Shown here: positions 51,562 to 60,408 of the stretch, piece after piece | Layout of the letters: each line of letters opens with the position of its first letter | Numbering within the stretch: the first letter of the stretch is position 1 | NCBI RefSeq assembly: GCF_037201815.1 | Contig: NZ_CP147407.1 | Coordinates: 3,356,723 to 3,420,722, forward strand | Reading direction: 5' to 3' | Source of the DNA: Metabacillus sp. FJAT-52054 | Lineage (GTDB): Bacteria; Bacillota; Bacilli; Bacillales; Bacillaceae | DNA: 64,000 nt | The notes under the pieces: model-generated | Told to the model about the DNA's origin: nothing | Databases searched by the model: none | What the model saw: the letters and a program-made list of their open reading frames with translations, nothing else | Translations under genes and position numbers: made by a program

Positions 51562-53891
51562 TGCCTCTCTTCGCCAGAAAACCGCTTCGGGACCTAGGCA
51601 GGCAAAAAGCAAAAACGCTTTTAATCCTGCTATCTATTATTATCAGCCTGTCGATTGCCGGAATCATTTTGCACACTAAGCTTCAATTTGAGGCGGCTTT
51701 AAAAGAAAGCATGAATCAATCCCATGTTTCAGACGCAGCATTTTACACCAACTCATTCCAGACTCTGCCTGCCAGACTCCATAAGCTGGACGGAATTAAA
51801 GAAGCAGAAGCAAAAATTTCCGTCCGTGCAAGGGCAAAAACAGAGGAAGGATTTAAAAATATTGAAATCGCGGGTTTGCCGGATCAGCAAAATTATCAAA
51901 TCGGTCAAATCCATCTTTATAAAAATCATCCTTCAGATGCTGCTTCCTATGCAGAGACCACCACACTGCAGCTTTTCCAGTGGAAAGCTGGACAGACCAT
52001 TGAGCTTCTGATTCCAGGTGAAAAACAAAAAAGCCTGAAGCTATCAGGAACCGTCACCGATCCATCCAGGATACCAGCACCATTCAGCGGGACGGGATAC
52101 CTTTATTTATCTTCTGAAGCATTAAAAAAACTTGGTGTTCCGTTAACGTATACTCAAATTCTGATTGAATTTGAGGAAGGCACAAGCAAAGAAGAACGAG
52201 ATCAGCTAATCACAAGAATCAGCAAGGTTTTGAAATCATCGGGTATCACATCCTATCGTACCGAGCATGCTGAGGAAACCTATTATATAAGGAATACACT
52301 GGTATCAGCCATTCTTACCGTCCTCATCTGGTTTGGCCTCTTTTCGTTAGTCCTTGGGTTTATCCTGATTACTCACCTCTTCCATCGGGTCATTGCCGAG
52401 CATGTAAAAGAGATGGGGATCCAGCGTGTGGTAGGTGCACCGCTATCATTCATCTGGAAGCAATATTTCCTTTACTTAGGGATCATCGGAAGCATCTCGT
52501 TCATGTGCTCCGCCGGGGTCAGCTATTTTGGCAGCAAATGGGCTGTCCGGTATTTGGCAGAAGAGCTGAACATTGGCTCATATACGGAAACCATTCATCC
52601 TTCAGTTGTTTATCTGCTGCTTTTGTTATCATTTGCTATTCCTTATCTTGGAGCATTTGTACCGATCCAAAAAGTATTAAACAAACCGCTCACCGATACA
52701 TTGAGAAATATGCCTCATTCCTTCCCATCCCATAAAGCTAAAAAGAGCTTTGGAAGGTTTTCACTAAGTGTCCTTTCGTGGAGGCATGCTTTTTCCAAGA
52801 AGGGGCAAATGGTTTCCAATATCCTGATGCTTTCGTTTGGAGGAGCCATTATTATATCCTGCCTGGCACTGAACCAGACGCTGAATAGTCATCTGAACCA
52901 AATGAATAAATTTTGGAATTATGATCAGGAATGGTCTGTAAAAAGCAAGCTTCCAAAATCTGAAATGACAGCACTATTTAAGAAAACAGAGGGAGTAAGC
53001 GAAGCAGAGGGCTGGACCGTCCGCAATACGGAAATCAAGCTTGATAAAGGGGGTAAGCACAACGCCCTCCTAATGGCTCTTCCTGAACGTTCAAAATTGA
53101 TTACACCTGCTGTAAAAGAAGGACAGTGGCTCAAGCGGGGCGGAAAACCGGCCATTGTCATTAACGAAGATCTTCGCACCATGCTTGGCAGCCCCAAACC
53201 CGGTGAAAAGGCTGAGCTGCAAATCGGAAAAGAGAGAAAAACATTTTATATAGAAGGAATAATCGGAAGCCAGCTAAGAGGCCCCGCTGCCTACATGGGC
53301 GGAACGGATTATGAGAAATGGCTTCTTGCAGATACTGCAAACCGGATTGCCGTAAAATTAACGTCCGGTGCAAAGAGCGGGAAGGTCTCAGAACAGCTTG
53401 AGAAACAGTTAACAGATCAAGGTGCAGCAGTAGAAGGAACGGAAACTATTCAAGCTATGCAGGAACGCCCGAAACAGATTATCGGATTGATTGTTGCATC
53501 CATTTTAGCAGCGGGAATTTTATTTACCGTTCTTGGATTGCTTAACCTGATGACCGCTACGAGCATGAACGTATATGAAAGGCAGAAGGAAATCGGGATA
53601 ACGAGGGCTATAGGCGGGTCCTCTGGAAAAATTCTTCGGATGTTCGCAGCAGAAAGTTTAATCATAGCCATGATCAGCTGGAGTCTTGCAGCTGCCTTTT
53701 CTTACCCGCTCAGTCATTTTCTTAGCACGCAAATCGGCACCGCCCTTCTCGGCTCTCCATTGCAAAGCGGATTCTATTTAGACGGAATTTTCATTTGGCT
53801 TACGGCAAGTATTGTCATTGGACTTGGTGCATCAGCAGTGCCTGTTATAAAATCTCTGGCAAAGCCGCTGCCTAAAATGCTCGAGGATTAA
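51558..53891 (+). CDS. ABC transporter permease with two FtsX domains
   Basis: A 777-aa permease. An N-terminal helix (TLLILLSIIISLSIAGIIL) and a large periplasm-like domain are followed by a first FtsX domain (three helices around residues 245-380), a second extracellular domain, and a second FtsX domain at the C-terminus (GLIVASILAAGILFTVLGLL, YERQKEIGITRAIGGSSGKIL). This duplicated layout is that of FtsX-like permeases such as YknZ/LolCE relatives that work with MacB-type ATPases. Translation is coupled to the ATPase gene. The substrate cannot be deduced. Confidence 0.88.
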   Translation: MMPLFARKPLRDLGRQKAKTLLILLSIIISLSIAGIILHTKLQFEAALKESMNQSHVSDAAFYTNSFQTLPARLHKLDGIKEAEAKISVRARAKTEEGFKNIEIAGLPDQQNYQIGQIHLYKNHPSDAASYAETTTLQLFQWKAGQTIELLIPGEKQKSLKLSGTVTDPSRIPAPFSGTGYLYLSSEALKKLGVPLTYTQILIEFEEGTSKEERDQLITRISKVLKSSGITSYRTEHAEETYYIRNTLVSAILTVLIWFGLFSLVLGFILITHLFHRVIAEHVKEMGIQRVVGAPLSFIWKQYFLYLGIIGSISFMCSAGVSYFGSKWAVRYLAEELNIGSYTETIHPSVVYLLLLLSFAIPYLGAFVPIQKVLNKPLTDTLRNMPHSFPSHKAKKSFGRFSLSVLSWRHAFSKKGQMVSNILMLSFGGAIIISCLALNQTLNSHLNQMNKFWNYDQEWSVKSKLPKSEMTALFKKTEGVSEAEGWTVRNTEIKLDKGGKHNALLMALPERSKLITPAVKEGQWLKRGGKPAIVINEDLRTMLGSPKPGEKAELQIGKERKTFYIEGIIGSQLRGPAAYMGGTDYEKWLLADTANRIAVKLTSGAKSGKVSEQLEKQLTDQGAAVEGTETIQAMQERPKQIIGLIVASILAAGILFTVLGLLNLMTATSMNVYERQKEIGITRAIGGSSGKILRMFAAESLIIAMISWSLAAAFSYPLSHFLSTQIGTALLGSPLQSGFYLDGIFIWLTASIVIGLGASAVPVIKSLAKPLPKMLED

Positions 53892-53917
53892 CAGCTGAAA
53901 AAGAGGAGGCTTCAAAA

Positions 53918-55084
53918 ATGAAGAAAATATTGGTTTTGCCTTTATTTAAAATGGAATCCGGTCACCATAGAAGTGCCAACGCACTGGTAGAGGCCTTTCA
54001 AAAGCATGATCCTGAAATACAATGCGAAAAGGTAGACTTTTTAAGCTATGTAAATGGGGGTCTCGAAAGGTTCGTATCGAATCTTTATTTAACTTGGATT
54101 AAGAAATTTCCAAAGGCATACAGCTCGTTCTACCATCTCTTTTTCAGCAAAAAATCGAGCATGCTCCAATCTGCTTATGAAGCCGTTTTTCTTGAAAAAA
54201 TGGAACAGCTGATAGAAGTTAAACAGCCTGATTTAATCGTCTGCACACACAGCTTCCCTTCCTTCCTTGTCGATAAGCTGAAGCGTTACGGAGTATGTGA
54301 TGTGCCGGTATTAAATTTGTACACAGATTTCTTCATTAACGGTTTATGGGGAAAGGAACAAGTGGATGTGCATTGTGTTCCTAGCAAGGATGTGAAAAAT
54401 GAATTGCTCCAAATGGGGATTCCAGAAAATAAAGTGATTGTTTCAGGGATTCTTGCAAATGATCGGTTAAATCGGAGAAAAATGAACCGCCAGCATGATG
54501 AAAAGATTCATGTCATTCTTTCCGGCGGAAGTCTTGGACTTGGCAAAAATCTTTCGAGTTTAGTCAAAACTTCCAGTAGCGGCCTTGTTGAATACAAGGT
54601 TCTATGCGGAACAAACAGGGCCCTTTTAGATAAAGTAAACAGCCTGAATTCTTCTCACATTACAGCACTGCCCTATATTGCTTCTGCAGAGCAAATGAAT
54701 CAGCTTTACAGCTGGGCGGATGCCATTGTTACGAAACCCGGGGGAGCAACGATTAGTGAGGCAATCAGAAAGAAGCTTCTCATTTTTATTCATTCTGTTC
54801 TTCCTGGGCAGGAAGAAATTAATCTAGAATACTTGTCTGAAAGAGGATTAGCGGAAACAATTGATGTCCGGGAATCCTTTGAAGATCAGCTGCTTTCTGT
54901 TGTCAGCGATTCAAGTAAGCTGTTTGCCATAAATAAAGCACGCCATCTCTATATGAATGAACTTGATGTCCGTTCCTGTGCTGAACTTGCTTCCCTCATT
55001 GAACAGAAGCTCTTTGCAGGTAAAAAGACACCAAAAGAAAAGTATTTGAATGATCTTTTCTCCAAGCTTTACCGCAGTCTTTAA
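53918..55084 (+). CDS. MGDG-synthase-like glycosyltransferase (GT28, UgtP-related)
   Basis: A 388-aa cytosolic/peripheral glycosyltransferase. The N-terminal SGHHRSANALVEAF and THSFPSFLVDKL are typical of the MGDG synthase N-domain that binds the lipid acceptor. The C-domain VILSGGSLGLGKN and ADAIVTKPGGATISEAI hold the nucleotide-sugar site. UgtP-type enzymes glucosylate diacylglycerol for glycolipids and lipoteichoic acid anchors. It follows the permease gene by 26 bp with GAGGAGG before its ATG, so ABC exporter and glycosyltransferase probably form one operon. The acceptor is not proven. Confidence 0.83.
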   Translation: MKKILVLPLFKMESGHHRSANALVEAFQKHDPEIQCEKVDFLSYVNGGLERFVSNLYLTWIKKFPKAYSSFYHLFFSKKSSMLQSAYEAVFLEKMEQLIEVKQPDLIVCTHSFPSFLVDKLKRYGVCDVPVLNLYTDFFINGLWGKEQVDVHCVPSKDVKNELLQMGIPENKVIVSGILANDRLNRRKMNRQHDEKIHVILSGGSLGLGKNLSSLVKTSSSGLVEYKVLCGTNRALLDKVNSLNSSHITALPYIASAEQMNQLYSWADAIVTKPGGATISEAIRKKLLIFIHSVLPGQEEINLEYLSERGLAETIDVRESFEDQLLSVVSDSSKLFAINKARHLYMNELDVRSCAELASLIEQKLFAGKKTPKEKYLNDLFSKLYRSL

Positions 55085-55200
55085 GCTTTACCATTTCTGC
55101 GATTTTTGTACACATGATAATAGATAAACGTGCAGCCCACTGCCAAGACGCCAATATGTGCCCACATGAAGGCTGCACGGAACATTTCGATAAATGACAT
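55081..55200 (-). CDS. Small single-helix membrane protein (39 aa), candidate gene
   Basis: A short frame MSFIEMFRAAFMWAHIGVLA, then VGCTFIYYHVYKNRRNGKA. One hydrophobic helix with a positively charged cytoplasmic tail, preceded by GAGAGGATGGGAG. It is convergent with the glycosyltransferase gene and overlaps its stop codon by a few bases. The protein-like pattern and ribosome binding site support a real small gene, but no family is recognised. Confidence 0.45.
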   Translation of the reverse strand: MSFIEMFRAAFMWAHIGVLAVGCTFIYYHVYKNRRNGKA

Positions 55201-55516
55201 TTCTCCCATCCTCTCTGGATAATAAATAGGAAGTTTTCCTAATCCTTCTTGACTATAATATCGTCTGAAGGCCTAGTTTTTTAACTATTTATCTATAAAA
55301 TAGTTATATTTACCTACAACTTTAAACTTATGGGTATCCCCACAGTCTTCAAGGCTTATCCATCATTTTAATCACATTTAGCAGAAATAAACTTATACTG
55401 TAATGTGATTGATAATAGAAGGTTCAAACGGCAGGCAGCGCAATGTCCTTATTCTGCTGTCAAACAAAGAAATTCTATTATACAAGCCCTAAAAAATTGA
55501 TGGAAAGGAACATCTT
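55201..55516. other. Intergenic region upstream of phaR
   Basis: It should contain the phaR promoter (a TATACT hexamer at 55394-55399 with a weak -35) and the start of the small minus-strand gene. No repeat or RNA element is recognised. Confidence 0.4.
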
Positions 55517-55993
55517 ATGTCAGACATGAATCCTCAAGAAGCATTGGCACTGATTAAAAAGACAGGGACTGAGCTTGAAAGAAGCATAAATGATACCATC
55601 CAGATTCAGCTGAACCGGGAGGAATTATTGAATCTCGTAAACATGGCTGCCCCATTCATTAAAAGGGCGTTCGATCAAAGTCAGGAAATTTCTGAATTTC
55701 TTTCCGTTCCTTTAAATTTCCCTACTAAAAGGGATTTCGTCCGGTTAGCGAATCTCTCTATTCAAATTGAAGAAAAGCTCGATCAAATCGAAGGCTACCT
55801 CTACCAGCTTGCCAATCAGGGAACCACTCCTGCACCATCCCTTCCAAGTACTGAAACACCGGCACTTATTGAACGAGCAAATCGGCCTTCTCTGGCAAGA
55901 AGCCGGGCAAATAAAGAACAGCTAAAACAAATTCTTATGCAGCATGCACTTCATTTAAATGCCCCATCCGCAAAGGAAACCACCAAAAAATGA
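55517..55993 (+). CDS. phaR: PHA synthase subunit PhaR-like
   Basis: A 158-aa hydrophilic protein, mostly helical (DTIQIQLNREELLNLVNMAA, then PTKRDFVRLANLSIQIEEKL). A Pro/Thr linker and a basic C-terminal helix (RSRANKEQLKQILMQHAL) follow. The NFPTKRDFVRLANL motif recalls the conserved part of PhaR, the accessory subunit required by class IV PHA synthases in Bacillus. Its stop overlaps the phaC start (ATGA), so the two subunits are made in equal amounts. AAGGAA precedes the ATG. It is shorter than B. megaterium PhaR and the identification leans on phaC. Confidence 0.78.
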   Translation: MSDMNPQEALALIKKTGTELERSINDTIQIQLNREELLNLVNMAAPFIKRAFDQSQEISEFLSVPLNFPTKRDFVRLANLSIQIEEKLDQIEGYLYQLANQGTTPAPSLPSTETPALIERANRPSLARSRANKEQLKQILMQHALHLNAPSAKETTKK

Positions 55994-57015
55994 CTCCCTT
56001 CGAAGAAATATACGAGCAGGTAAAAAAGTGCGCCCTTCTTTTGCAAACTCCTGAACCGCCTGTAGGGCTAACTGACCGAACAGCGGTTTGGAAGAAGAAT
56101 AAGGCTGCTTTATGGTATTATCCTGCAAAAGAGAAAAAGTACCCCGTCCCTTTATTTCTAGTTTATTCGCTTGTAAACAAAGCATTCATATTGGATTTAG
56201 CACCTGGATACAGCATGATTGAAGCATTTGTTAATGAGGGCTATGATGTCTATTTGCTGGACTTTGGCGCGCCAGGCTATGAGGATAAAGATCTTACTAT
56301 TGATGATTATGTGATCAACTATATTCAGGAAGCAGCCCGAAGAACACTTCGTCATTCAAAAGCGGCAGAACTAACGGTTATCGGCTACTGCCTTGGCGGG
56401 ACAATCGCAGCTATTTATGCAGCCGTTACCGACGATCCAATCCGCAATTTGATTCTTAACGTAGCTCCTATTGATTTTCATCAATACAAGGTATTCGATA
56501 AAATCGTAGATGGTATGAGAAATGGAAAAGCTGATTTTGATCCTTTATTCGACGCCCTTGGGATTATTCCTGCAGGCTTTATGAAAGCAGGCTTGCGAAT
56601 GGTCAGCTACCCTGTTTACTACAGTCCTTATTTATCCCTGCTTTACAGAGCAGATAATAAAGAATATACGGATTATTGGAGAAGATTCAATAAATGGACG
56701 CAGGGCCACGTCCCTTTTTCCGGAGAGGCGATGAAGCAATTCGTTCGTGATTTCGGCAGAGAGAACAAGCTCATTAACGGAGGATTGCAGATTAGCGGAA
56801 AGGATGCGAGCCTTTCCAACATTAAAGCCAGTTTGCTCGTCATCTGTGCTGAGAGCGATAAGCTCGTTCCAATGGAACTAAGCACAGCCATTATGGATCT
56901 TGTTTCAAGCCACGATAAAACGCTTGAAATACTTAAAGGCGGCCATGCTACATTTACAGTGAAGAACGGTCTTCCAGGATACCTTAGCACCTGGCTTCAT
57001 GAACATTCTTCTTAA
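55990..57015 (+). CDS. phaC: Class IV polyhydroxyalkanoate synthase PhaC
   Basis: A 341-aa alpha/beta-hydrolase. The PhaC box is GYCLGG (residues 132-137), with the nucleophile Cys134 in place of a lipase Ser. LLDFGAPGYEDKDLTIDDYV matches the family core, and the catalytic Asp and His lie in CAESDKLVP and KGGHATF. It polymerises 3-hydroxyacyl-CoA into PHA granules together with PhaR. The enzyme is somewhat shorter than Bacillus PhaC (about 360 aa). No phaA, phaB, phaP or phaQ lies beside it. The fadNAE genes elsewhere in the window could supply precursors. Confidence 0.9.
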   Translation: MTPFEEIYEQVKKCALLLQTPEPPVGLTDRTAVWKKNKAALWYYPAKEKKYPVPLFLVYSLVNKAFILDLAPGYSMIEAFVNEGYDVYLLDFGAPGYEDKDLTIDDYVINYIQEAARRTLRHSKAAELTVIGYCLGGTIAAIYAAVTDDPIRNLILNVAPIDFHQYKVFDKIVDGMRNGKADFDPLFDALGIIPAGFMKAGLRMVSYPVYYSPYLSLLYRADNKEYTDYWRRFNKWTQGHVPFSGEAMKQFVRDFGRENKLINGGLQISGKDASLSNIKASLLVICAESDKLVPMELSTAIMDLVSSHDKTLEILKGGHATFTVKNGLPGYLSTWLHEHSS

Positions 57016-57034
57016 TAGAGAGAGGAGGATCATT

Positions 57035-57202
57035 TTGTACCTTCTGGGTCTGCACAGTGATAAAAAAGGAAAATCTGCAGCCGGTATGGCATCTGTTGTC
57101 TATATAAACTACCTAAAGTCTGATAACAGCCCTGCCCTATTCAATGATTTAGCAGAGTCTTCGTACTATAACCGCATCACTCATTTTCCTTTATACCGAT
57201 AA
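57035..57202 (+). CDS. Small protein of unknown function (55 aa), candidate
   Basis: A TTG start at 57035 with AGAGGAGG six bases upstream opens a 55-codon frame reading MYLLGLHSDKKGKSAAGMAS, then VVYINYLKSDNSPALFNDLA and a tyrosine-rich end. It follows phaC by 19 bp. Ribosome binding site and spacing support expression; no family is recognised and it may be chance. Confidence 0.4.
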   Translation: MYLLGLHSDKKGKSAAGMASVVYINYLKSDNSPALFNDLAESSYYNRITHFPLYR

Positions 57203-57281
57203 TAAGGAAAATCTACCAGTTTGAGCGGCTCCTGACATAGGGAAATAATAAGTAACTTATATTTGTTGGGAAGGGGCCGCC

Positions 57282-57893
57282 ATGCTTGAATTTATTATTG
57301 GGATTTTAAAATCATTTGGTATTTGGGGACTTCTGGGCGGAATTGCAATCGAGGCTTCTTCCGTTCCATTCCCCGGCTCTCTTTTAACTTTGGCATACGG
57401 GTTTGTCCTTGATCAGCCTATGTCAAAATTGATTTGGATTGCCATACTTGCAAGCATTGTCTACACGATTTTCTCCCTCATTCCTTACTGGATAGGGGCA
57501 AAACTGGAACATAAAATGAAAAAGAAGTTTCAGCGCAAAAAAAAGACAATCGAGAGAACCCAGCGCTGGTTTAAGAAGTGCGGAATTTGGAGCATCGCCC
57601 TTTCAAGGCCGCTTGGAATCGGAAATTACATTTCCTACGTTTCAGGATTATCTAAAGTAAAATTAACCCCTTTTCTTATTCTGACTTTTATTGGAGTATT
57701 TCCGTTAAATATCGCTATGCTATGGCTCGGATCTGCAGGAAATCTCGGTTCCGTTCAGAAGTTCATGTCCAATATGCAGACCGTTATTTTCATTTTACTC
57801 GGCCTTGCATTGGCAGGTTATCTTATCTATCGATTCTTTATTAAGAAAAAAAATTGTGATGCTGACGAGCAGACAGAATCCAGTTCAGTGTAA
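57282..57893 (+). CDS. DedA-family membrane protein (divergent)
   Basis: A 203-aa membrane protein with the DedA framework: AIEASSVPFPGSLLTLAYGFVL (E-x-S-x-P-F-P-G motif) and ALSRPLGIGNYISYVSGLSKV (R-x-x-x-G-x-N motif), with four to five helices and a basic/acidic C-terminal tail. Members flip lipid carriers or phospholipids. It differs clearly from the copy at 16469-17065, with Asn and Tyr in the second motif, so the substrates may differ. AAGGGG precedes the ATG. Monocistronic with its own terminator. Confidence 0.88.
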   Translation: MLEFIIGILKSFGIWGLLGGIAIEASSVPFPGSLLTLAYGFVLDQPMSKLIWIAILASIVYTIFSLIPYWIGAKLEHKMKKKFQRKKKTIERTQRWFKKCGIWSIALSRPLGIGNYISYVSGLSKVKLTPFLILTFIGVFPLNIAMLWLGSAGNLGSVQKFMSNMQTVIFILLGLALAGYLIYRFFIKKKNCDADEQTESSSV

Positions 57894-57895
57894 AA

Positions 57896-57927
57896 AGGAA
57901 AAGGATGGGAACCCCCATCCTTTTTTA
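57896..57927. terminator. Bidirectional terminator after dedA
   Basis: AAAAGGATGGG and CCCATCCTTTTTT arms with a four-base loop between convergent genes. Confidence 0.93.
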
Positions 57928-58446
57928 TTGTTTCTTATCATACGAAAGCATAACGATCTCATTGTAGATTTGTGTATTAGAAAGTTTAAGGTTGTGCACG
58001 GGAAAGTCTTGTTTAAAAAGCGGAATGCCCTTTCCTAATAAAACAGGGATGACCGCAATCATAAATTGATCCACAAGCTTCTCCTTCAAAAATTCCCGGA
58101 TGAGATCCCCTCCGCCAATAAGCCAGATATCTTTCCCCGGCTGCTCTTTCAATTTCGAAATGAGGCTGGATGGACTGCCTTTCATGAAGGACGCATATTC
58201 ATCTCTGCCTTCTTATTCATTTGAAAAGACATAGCAATCCATTCCTTTATAAGGGAATTCCATATCAAAACCAAGTACCTGCTCGTACGTTTTCCTCCCC
58301 ATAACCACCGTATCGATGTTTTCTATGAGTTCACTATATCCATTATCTCCTTGTCTTTCGGCTTCCTCAAGCCAGTCGATATCTCCATTCTCTCTGGCGA
58401 TGTATCCGTCCAGACTCATGGCGATATACAATACGGTTTTCCTCAT
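57925..58446 (-). pseudogene. Dihydrofolate-reductase/RibD-like gene with in-frame stop
   Basis: Two frames together make one RibD_C/DHFR-like reductase of about 173 residues (YyaP/YwjB type). The first part is MRKTVLYIAMSLDGYIA...VVMGRKTYEQVLGF to CYVFSNE, and the second part contains DIWLIGGGDLIREFL and VIPVLLGKGIPLF. They are in the same frame and separated only by TAA at 58213-58215, after which nine more codons lead to the first downstream Met. It is therefore a nonsense mutation, not a frameshift, in an otherwise intact gene. The start has AGGAGGAA upstream. A sequencing error or read-through is possible. Confidence 0.85.
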
Positions 58447-58529
58447 CGCAAATTCCTCCTTTAGTATTGAGATTCGTTATAATGATAAACATATAACATG
58501 ACAGAAACTGACGTATTTTATGAAAAGGA

Positions 58530-58609
58530 TCTGTTAAACTTGGCTGTTGATTGCAGTTAGCAGGAATTCGCTTTCCAATCGTTAAAAATCAACATCAGGC
58601 TTTAACAGA
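58530..58609. repeat. MITE-like dispersed element, copy 3
   Basis: An 80-bp element with perfect 9-bp terminal inverted repeats TCTGTTAAA and TTTAACAGA. Inside are CTTGGCTGTTGATTGCAG, CGCTTTCC and GTTAAAAATCAACA. It shares this framework with the copies at 28034 and 45337. It ends 22 bp before the WYL regulator start and so forms part of its leader. Confidence 0.85.
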
Positions 58610-58631
58610 GACTATGAAAAAGGAGATCGGT

Positions 58632-59585
58632 ATGAATCGTTCCAAAAGGCTTTATGACCTCTTAACATACATAAACAGGAGAGATTCTTTTACAGCCAGG
58701 GAATGCTCTGAAGAATTCGGCGTCTCAATCCGAACGATCCAGCGTGATCTCGAGGAACTAAGCACCTGGGGCGTTCCATTTTATTCGGAACAGGGCAGAC
58801 ATGGAGGCTACCGGATGCTAAACAAAAATCTGCTCCCGCCTATTCTTTTCTCTGCCGATGAAGCTGTATCTATCTATTTTGCCTATCAGTCATTATTTTA
58901 TTTCCGCTCTCTCCCCTTTCAGATTGATATCGAATCAGCTCTTCAAAAATTTTATTCAAATCTGCCTCAGCACAGCAAAGAAAAGCTGGACCGGCTGAAA
59001 GACACGATTACTTTTTGGTCCCCTCTCAGCCATTTGGCTGAAGCTCCATACCTTCAAGAAATTGCAGATGCTGCAATTGAAAAACAAATTGTGGAGTGGC
59101 TTTATGATTCAAAAGGCGGTCAGAATAAAAGAGAAGTCGTTCCCATCGGTATCTATGCCCACGGAGGGCTCTGGTATGTACCGGCTTACTTAATTGAAAA
59201 AGAAAAAATTTCCCTCTTCCGCGCAGACCGGGTACTTGGTATTACAAGGAAAGGAAAGAAAATGGAAGGACTCCCCACTTTAACGGAGTGGTTTTTGCAG
59301 GATGATACTGCCCAGAGCAATTCCATGCTGGATATCCGTTTATCGAGGGAAGGAGTAAGACTTTGCAAAAACCATCCAATTCTTCAAACCGGTTTGAGCG
59401 AAGAGGAGGATGGCAGCGGTTTTATCCGCAGACAAATGGATCCTGCGGAAATCAGCTACACCGCCACCCTGCTCCTCTCACTTGGAGGAAATGCCGAAGT
59501 TCTGAAGCCAGAGACATTGCGAAAAGAAATGAAGGAGCATGCGAGAGTATTGGTCGATCTCTATGCGGATGTGGAGAAACAATAA
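58632..59585 (+). CDS. WYL-domain transcriptional regulator (HTH_11/YafY type)
   Basis: A 317-aa regulator from ATG 58632, which has AAAGGAGA upstream. The N-terminal winged HTH (SKRLYDLLTYINRRDSFTAR, FGVSIRTIQRDLEEL) is followed by a WYL domain (VVPIGIYAHGGLWYVPAYL) and a C-terminal WCX region (LLLSLGGNAEVLKPETLRKE). Such proteins respond to nucleic acid or small ligands. It is divergent from the broken reductase gene, which is a likely target since regulator and reductase share the upstream region. A MITE-like element sits in that shared region. Confidence 0.9.
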   Translation: MNRSKRLYDLLTYINRRDSFTARECSEEFGVSIRTIQRDLEELSTWGVPFYSEQGRHGGYRMLNKNLLPPILFSADEAVSIYFAYQSLFYFRSLPFQIDIESALQKFYSNLPQHSKEKLDRLKDTITFWSPLSHLAEAPYLQEIADAAIEKQIVEWLYDSKGGQNKREVVPIGIYAHGGLWYVPAYLIEKEKISLFRADRVLGITRKGKKMEGLPTLTEWFLQDDTAQSNSMLDIRLSREGVRLCKNHPILQTGLSEEEDGSGFIRRQMDPAEISYTATLLLSLGGNAEVLKPETLRKEMKEHARVLVDLYADVEKQ

Positions 59586-59626
59586 GTGCCTGAAGCGAAA
59601 TGCACACTTATCTATGCCATAAATGA

Positions 59627-59660
59627 AAAAAGGCGGAACAGCGGCTGTTCCGTCTTTTAA
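59627..59660. terminator. Bidirectional terminator between the WYL regulator and map genes
   Basis: AAAAAAGGCGGAACAGC and GCTGTTCCGTCTTTT arms between convergent genes. Confidence 0.9.
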
Positions 59661-59661
59661 C

Positions 59662-60408
59662 TCAATGGGCTGTTAAAATAAGAGGTCCATCTGCTGTAAT
59701 CGCAAGTGTATGCTCAAATTGCGCACAGCGCTTTCCATCCACCGTTCTCGCAGTCCATCCGTTTTTATCCATTTTGGATTGCCACGTTCCAGCATTCACC
59801 ATTGGCTCAATGGTAATAACCATGCCCTCTTTTAAGCGCGTGCCTTTTCCCGGAAGCCCATAGTGAAGAATGGTCGGGTCCTCATGCATCGTTTTTCCGA
59901 TTCCATGACCGGTAAAATCTCTGACAACAGAGAAGCCTTCCCCTTCTACATAGGATTGAATCGCATGTCCGATATCCCCTGTTCTGTTGCCGGCAATGGC
60001 TTGTTCGATCCCTTTATCCAGTGATGTTTTCGTTACGTCCATGAGTCGTGAGGACTCTTCATCTAATTCCCCTATCGCATAAGACCAGGCAGAGTCAGCA
60101 AGGCCTCCATTTAGATTAACCACCATATCAATCGTGACGATATCCCCGCTCTTAAGTTCTTTTTTACTTGGAAATCCGTGACAGATTTCATCATTCACGG
60201 ACGCACACGTTGCAAATGGATAGCCATGGTAGCCCTTCTGCTCAGGAGTAGCCCCATTGCTTTTCAGAAACTTTTCCACAAAGGTATCAATTTCAAGTGT
60301 TGTAATCCCTGGCCGGATCATCATGGCAATCTCTTTATGGGTTTCGGCTAAAAGTCTCCCTGCTTCATGCATGAGTTCTATTTCTCTCTTACTTTTTAAC
60401 TGGATCAT
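59662..60408 (-). CDS. map: Type I methionine aminopeptidase
   Basis: A 248-aa pita-bread-fold metalloprotease that removes initiator methionine. The five metal ligands are in place: Asp in TIDMVVNLNG, Asp in LADSAWSY, His in FTGHGIGKTMHEDP, Glu in ITIEPMV and Glu in CAQFEHTLAIT; the substrate His is in GYPFATCASVNDEICHG. It stands alone with AGGAGCG before the ATG, so it is probably the second, non-ribosomal-operon copy (B. subtilis YflG/MapB type). Confidence 0.93.
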   Translation of the reverse strand: MIQLKSKREIELMHEAGRLLAETHKEIAMMIRPGITTLEIDTFVEKFLKSNGATPEQKGYHGYPFATCASVNDEICHGFPSKKELKSGDIVTIDMVVNLNGGLADSAWSYAIGELDEESSRLMDVTKTSLDKGIEQAIAGNRTGDIGHAIQSYVEGEGFSVVRDFTGHGIGKTMHEDPTILHYGLPGKGTRLKEGMVITIEPMVNAGTWQSKMDKNGWTARTVDGKRCAQFEHTLAITADGPLILTAH

